18,101 nucleotides of DNA from CBFGRU01 sp965651255 (lineage in GTDB: Bacteria > Planctomycetota > Phycisphaerae > Phycisphaerales > SM1A02). The number at the start of each line of letters is the position of its first letter. The stretch's first letter is position 1. Where the stretch lies: assembly GCA_965651255.1 (NCBI GenBank), contig CBFGRU010000029.1, forward strand, positions 1-18,101, given 5' to 3'. A program made the position numbers and the translations under genes. Shown in pieces: positions 13,992 through 18,101 of the stretch. The notes below the pieces were generated by a model. The model did not search any database. It was not told where the DNA came from and worked only from the letters and a program-made list of their open reading frames with translations.

Positions 13992-16900
13992 ATGAGCCAG
14001 TCCTCTCCATCAACATCCGCTCGCCCGCGCCGCCGCAAAATCCTCATCAGCATCGGTGTGGTGCTGCTGGGCCTCTTCGCATTCCTCGCGCTGCTTCCAA
14101 CGTTCATTAGTTGGGGGCTGGGACAGGGCATCATTCGTGGCCAGATCGCGAAGCAAGTGAACGGTACGGTGGAGTGGCGATCGCTCTCTCTCGGCTGGTT
14201 CAGCGGTGTTGATGTCGAAGAACTCTCGATCGTAAGCGATGATCAGAAGACGCAGATCGATCTCTCGATCAACATCGGCGCTGGCTTGCTCGGGCTAGCC
14301 TTCGGGAATCTTGACCTTGGAGAGATTGGCATTGCCGGAACGGTCCAGGGCGTTCGGCGTGCGGACGGAACCGCATCCATCGGAGACCTGGTTAAGAAGT
14401 CCGAGCGACCGCGCGATGCCGGTGCACCTGAGCCCGCTGATGATTCAAGCGGATTGCCGACTTCACTTGCCGCGTTCGTCCAGATCAAGAATGTGGATGT
14501 CACCATCATCGATGAAGCCACCGGCGAGACACTGGGAGTCAACGACTTCAGCGGCAGTGTGGACTTCTCTACTCAGAGACCGATCACTGTCGACCTTCGC
14601 GGCGCAACGCGCGCCGGCACGACGGGCGGCGTGTTCACGATGAAGGGAAGTGTGTCGCAGCTCTTTGGATCTGACGGCAAACTGACGCTTGATGCAACGA
14701 ACGCGGATCTCGAGACGAACCTCGAGCAGGTTTCGTTGGCCATGGTCGATGCCCTTCTCGGGCTCGACAATCGGCTCGCCTCGCTGACCGGTGACATGCT
14801 GCAACAAGCCAACATTGCGGTCAGCGGGGGTCTAGCCAACGGGAGTGTTTTGCTCAATGTGAATTCCGACCTCGTCCGCATCGGCGGTGTCGTGAACATC
14901 GTTGATTCTGTTGCACAAGTGTCACCCGATGCCTCGTTCGTCATCCAGGCCAGACCGACCGATGCTCTGCTCGCTGCCTACCTGCGCGATCAAGATGCAT
15001 CCGCACGACCCACTCTTTTTTCAGAGGGCGACAACCCGCCAGTCATCTTGATGGAGGTGTCGAAACTTCAATTGAAGATCCCCAGCGGAGGCGAACTGGA
15101 CCTTTCCGGCAATTCGGTCACTGCCAACATCCGCGCATCGGGATTCGGGATCGAAGTTCCTCGTCAAGAGAGGAACGAGCGCTTGGCCCTGACGCAGTTC
15201 ACAGCCGAGCTCACCTCAACTGATTTGACCGAGACCTTCAGCGCATCGATGGGGCTTTCGACCGCACTCAATGGAACACCCACCGGCCAGGTGACGGGCA
15301 CGATTCGCGCAGACCGTTTGATTCGCACGAAAGGCGAAGTGATTGTTGATCCGCAACGCATTGTTGCATCGTTGGAGGCGCGTGATTTGCCCGTCTCCCT
15401 CGCGCAGCTCTTCCTTGCGAGTCTGCCGGTCAATCTTGCTGAGGACATTGGTCCGACGTTGAACCTGAAAGCCAACGCCAATGCGGACGCTCCCGGGTCA
15501 CTCTCCCTGATTGCTGACGCCGAGAATCTTCACGCTGACCTTCGTGCCCACCACTCGCCCGAGTCCGGCCTGACGGGTGAACCGAGTTCGATCACCCTGA
15601 CGCTGAACGACAAACTCATGACGGTGTTGACCCAGGACCGCATACGAGTGCCTCGAACGATCACACTGTCAATTGATGCGCTTCGAGTGCCGGTCAGTGA
15701 GGAGAACGAAGGGCTCGCCACTGACCAGGCGACGCTTGCCGGCCGGCTGGTGTTCGCTGGGGATCCGATCGGCGCCGATCGCGAAGCGACACCGCTCATG
15801 AGCAGGTTTGATGTCGGGTTTGATGTGGCAGCAGCAGGGCCATCTGCTCAATTGAATGGTTCTGCAATGATTGACAATGCATCCATCACAATCAGCCAGG
15901 GCATTCGGCTGGTTCCCGCAGAAGATGCCGCACCGATTCCCACGCTCGCGCGACTGCGACCTGAAGGCACCGTGACGATTGAATTGCCGAACTCAGATCT
16001 CATTACATCCTTCGTACCGGAACAAAGGGTGGTTCTTGATGCACTCATCGGTGGCGCGTTGACAACGACCATCTCCACCGAACCGACGGATGGCGGTTTC
16101 ACCGCTGCGCTGACCGCCCGGAGCCCACGACTCGCAGCCGATGTATCCGCACATACGGATTCCGAGGCGATCACGATCAGGCCGAGTACGCTCGTCGCCA
16201 CCCTTTCCACGGCGCTTCTCGAAGCATTCGTCGCACCAGTTTCAGATGCCGACGGTCAGCCGCTTGATCGCCCTGCACTCACCAGGCCGGGCACCGTCGC
16301 GCTGCGCGACCTGACGCTGGCCGTACCGTTTCGCGAGGATGGCGGCCTTGATACCACGTTGATTTCGATGTCCGGCGGAATTGCCGTTGAAGGGGCGCCG
16401 ACGTTGCGCCTGAAGCAGAGCGCATCGGGAGTCACGGTTGCGGAGTTGCGCACAGAGTTCACCGCCACGCTCGGAGAAGCGCTTGATGTTCAATCCCAGG
16501 GGGCGGCACGTCTCCTCGCCGCGGCAGACCGCGAGATTACTACGGCCACATTCTCGGCCGGCGCCAAGCGTGCCGACTCTGCCAGCCCCATTGAACCGAC
16601 CATCGACATCGAAGCACCGGTTCTGGCGATGGCTGCCCTTGAATCGGCGCTCGGCCTTGAAGCGGGAATTCTCTCCGCGTGGACGGGCGAGCAGGGATCA
16701 ATCATGGCGAGTGTTTCGCCACAAGAAAATGAGATCAGCGCTGAGCTTACTGTGGATTTCCCTCGTGTCGGCGGGACGTATCTTGCCTCGCTCAGTGATG
16801 CCCTCCTCATCGTCACCGCAAGCGATCCTCGGCTGACGCTCACCGAATCGGCCTTGCAGAAGCTTCTGAACCCACCCCCCACCGAAGGCACGCCGGGAGC

Positions 16901-18101
16901 GCCCATGCTCCTGGTCCAAGGCGATGTTCCGCTGGAGATCGCCTGGAATAGTTTTCAACTCCCCCGGGCGGTGCTGACAGGCGAACCAGCCGATGATCCC
17001 GCACAGATGAATGTGAATCTTCAACTCACTGCCCGCGCGCCGCTCGTACTTATTGAACCGATGCACAACAATGCGCGGCGCGAGATCAGGGATGTCAAGG
17101 CCACAGTCGAGTCCACGAATCTCGCTTCGATCCGATTCGGCCTGACCGGCGAAGCGACCGCCAGCGACGCCGACCCCGGCTCGATCAATATCGCGGGCAC
17201 GCTTCGCCGTCTGCTTGCCGAAGACAAGACGTTCTCTACTGAAAACGCGGTGATCGATCTCACGGTCAACGCCACCTCGCTGCCAACGGCGGTGATCGAC
17301 GCGGTTCAGCGGTGGGATGGCCTGATCGCATCCGCGCTCGGCCCGACGGTGGATGCAGATATCAAGGCCGCAGGATTCTCAACGCGGACTGGCTCCGTTG
17401 AGGCGTCATTCAGCTCCGCCACCAGCCGCCTTGCGACGCGCATGCTTGGTCGGCGCGAAGCGCTGGTCATGGAGCAGGGAGCAAACTCACAGGGTTCGTT
17501 CGAGCTTTCACCCGCTTTCAGACAGAAGCTGCTGGAGAAGATACATCCTCTCCTGGCGGACATTCGCACGACTGAGAATCCGATCACACTGAACGCTTCC
17601 AATACGCTTCTGCCTCTCGATGGTGACATCGCCCGATTGCGCGCTGACATGGTCTTGACGATCGGCAAAATGGAGATTGACAAAGGTTCGACGTTGCTGC
17701 GAGCTCTCACGCTGGTGCAACGCGAAGGCAGCGCGGTCATCAAGGGTTCGATCGAGCCGATTCGTGCCAACATCCGCAACGGAGTTGTCACGTACGATCG
17801 TTTTGCCATCACGCTCGGCGACTTGACCCTGGCATACAACGGGCGGGTTGATCTGGTCAATCGCACGGTTGACATTTACACCGAGTTGCCGATGGATGCC
17901 ATGACGCTCGGTATCAAGGAACTCCAGGGGAAAGTGGCCACCATTCCCATTCGACTCCGCACGCACGGCGGCTTTGATGCGCTAAAGACTGAGCCAGCCC
18001 CGCTCGATGAGGTCAGGTCCCAGCAACTGCTTCGGGCGCTCGCGGAAATCGGTACACAACAACTCCTGCCGGAAGCTCGCGGCGACGGTCGTACCGCACA
18101 G
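13992..18101 (+). CDS. Very large AsmA-like membrane-anchored envelope protein (partial, 3' end outside window)
   Basis: An open frame of 1,370 codons without a stop, cut by the window edge. The N-terminus is a basic stretch (RPRRRK) then one membrane helix (about 17-39), leaving the rest in the periplasm. Right after it comes a typical AsmA-type opening: GQIAKQVNGTVEWRSLSLGW followed by FSGVDVEELSI. The rest is long, strand-rich, low in Cys and repetitive in style. The visible C-terminal part (VTYDRFAITLGDLTLAYNGRVDL, then IPIRLRTHGGFDALKT) resembles the closing domain of AsmA/TamB-like proteins, so the true end is probably near. AsmA-family proteins are thought to form grooves that carry phospholipids between membranes. 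The start is chosen by the family-like N-terminus; a nearby upstream ATG at 13984 stops after three codons. I made the translation by hand. Confidence 0.8.
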   Translation, partial: MSQSSPSTSARPRRRKILISIGVVLLGLFAFLALLPTFISWGLGQGIIRGQIAKQVNGTVEWRSLSLGWFSGVDVEELSIVSDDQKTQIDLSINIGAGLLGLAFGNLDLGEIGIAGTVQGVRRADGTASIGDLVKKSERPRDAGAPEPADDSSGLPTSLAAFVQIKNVDVTIIDEATGETLGVNDFSGSVDFSTQRPITVDLRGATRAGTTGGVFTMKGSVSQLFGSDGKLTLDATNADLETNLEQVSLAMVDALLGLDNRLASLTGDMLQQANIAVSGGLANGSVLLNVNSDLVRIGGVVNIVDSVAQVSPDASFVIQARPTDALLAAYLRDQDASARPTLFSEGDNPPVILMEVSKLQLKIPSGGELDLSGNSVTANIRASGFGIEVPRQERNERLALTQFTAELTSTDLTETFSASMGLSTALNGTPTGQVTGTIRADRLIRTKGEVIVDPQRIVASLEARDLPVSLAQLFLASLPVNLAEDIGPTLNLKANANADAPGSLSLIADAENLHADLRAHHSPESGLTGEPSSITLTLNDKLMTVLTQDRIRVPRTITLSIDALRVPVSEENEGLATDQATLAGRLVFAGDPIGADREATPLMSRFDVGFDVAAAGPSAQLNGSAMIDNASITISQGIRLVPAEDAAPIPTLARLRPEGTVTIELPNSDLITSFVPEQRVVLDALIGGALTTTISTEPTDGGFTAALTARSPRLAADVSAHTDSEAITIRPSTLVATLSTALLEAFVAPVSDADGQPLDRPALTRPGTVALRDLTLAVPFREDGGLDTTLISMSGGIAVEGAPTLRLKQSASGVTVAELRTEFTATLGEALDVQSQGAARLLAAADREITTATFSAGAKRADSASPIEPTIDIEAPVLAMAALESALGLEAGILSAWTGEQGSIMASVSPQENEISAELTVDFPRVGGTYLASLSDALLIVTASDPRLTLTESALQKLLNPPPTEGTPGAPMLLVQGDVPLEIAWNSFQLPRAVLTGEPADDPAQMNVNLQLTARAPLVLIEPMHNNARREIRDVKATVESTNLASIRFGLTGEATASDADPGSINIAGTLRRLLAEDKTFSTENAVIDLTVNATSLPTAVIDAVQRWDGLIASALGPTVDADIKAAGFSTRTGSVEASFSSATSRLATRMLGRREALVMEQGANSQGSFELSPAFRQKLLEKIHPLLADIRTTENPITLNASNTLLPLDGDIARLRADMVLTIGKMEIDKGSTLLRALTLVQREGSAVIKGSIEPIRANIRNGVVTYDRFAITLGDLTLAYNGRVDLVNRTVDIYTELPMDAMTLGIKELQGKVATIPIRLRTHGGFDALKTEPAPLDEVRSQQLLRALAEIGTQQLLPEARGDGRTAQ

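Noticed and set aside
17306..17875. 189-residue minus-strand frame, and similar ones across 14243-17966
   Set aside because: Antisense shadows of the AsmA-like gene, sharing the Ser/Arg/Val-rich pattern typical of such frames.
1..18101. tRNA, rRNA, CRISPR array, insertion sequence or prophage
   Set aside because: I looked for T-arm signatures, regular repeats, transposase and phage motifs and found none.

Overview
The window (18,101 bases, moderately GC-rich) is ordinary chromosomal DNA packed with genes on both strands. I see no rRNA, tRNA, insertion sequence, prophage or CRISPR array. The organism looks like a diderm, free-living bacterium. The mix of a very large AsmA-like envelope protein, a short PilZ protein, a long-form NadA, the MEP isoprenoid pathway and a eukaryote-like aromatic amino acid decarboxylase would fit a planctomycete of the Phycisphaerae type. 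That placement is inference; no marker gene here proves it.

Left part (1-4727, minus strand): a tiny Pro/Lys-rich ORF (52-159) lies directly behind a compact inverted-repeat region (175-239) that can fold as a pseudoknot. Next come trkH (532-2100) and trkA (2158-3498), the membrane channel and NAD-binding gating subunits of Trk potassium uptake. Upstream of trkA is a six-Asp-box beta-propeller protein (3612-4727).

Centre (4728-6907, plus strand): a ThiS/MoaD-like ubiquitin-fold protein ending in Gly-Gly diverges from the propeller gene across 183 bases. It is followed by a secreted cyclophilin with a long unrecognised N-terminal region, then a small cytosolic cyclophilin. The propeller/ubiquitin-fold pair is the best candidate for an under-described system here.

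Centre right (6891-11161, minus strand): ispE, an M3 oligoendopeptidase and a pyridoxal-phosphate amino acid decarboxylase follow one another with 66 and 50 base gaps. The decarboxylase gene overlaps the tail of the small cyclophilin gene, end to end, by 17 bases.

Right (11348-18101, plus strand): a PilZ protein diverges from ispE. It is followed by nadA (quinolinate synthase) tightly coupled to a GNAT-like acetyltransferase, and then an AsmA-like giant that runs off the window with 1,370 codons visible.

Starts are of two kinds. Several genes have clear Shine-Dalgarno sequences. Four others (ispE, the decarboxylase, the small cyclophilin, the acetyltransferase) lack one and instead have a TANNNT box 5-7 bases before ATG, as expected of leaderless mRNAs.
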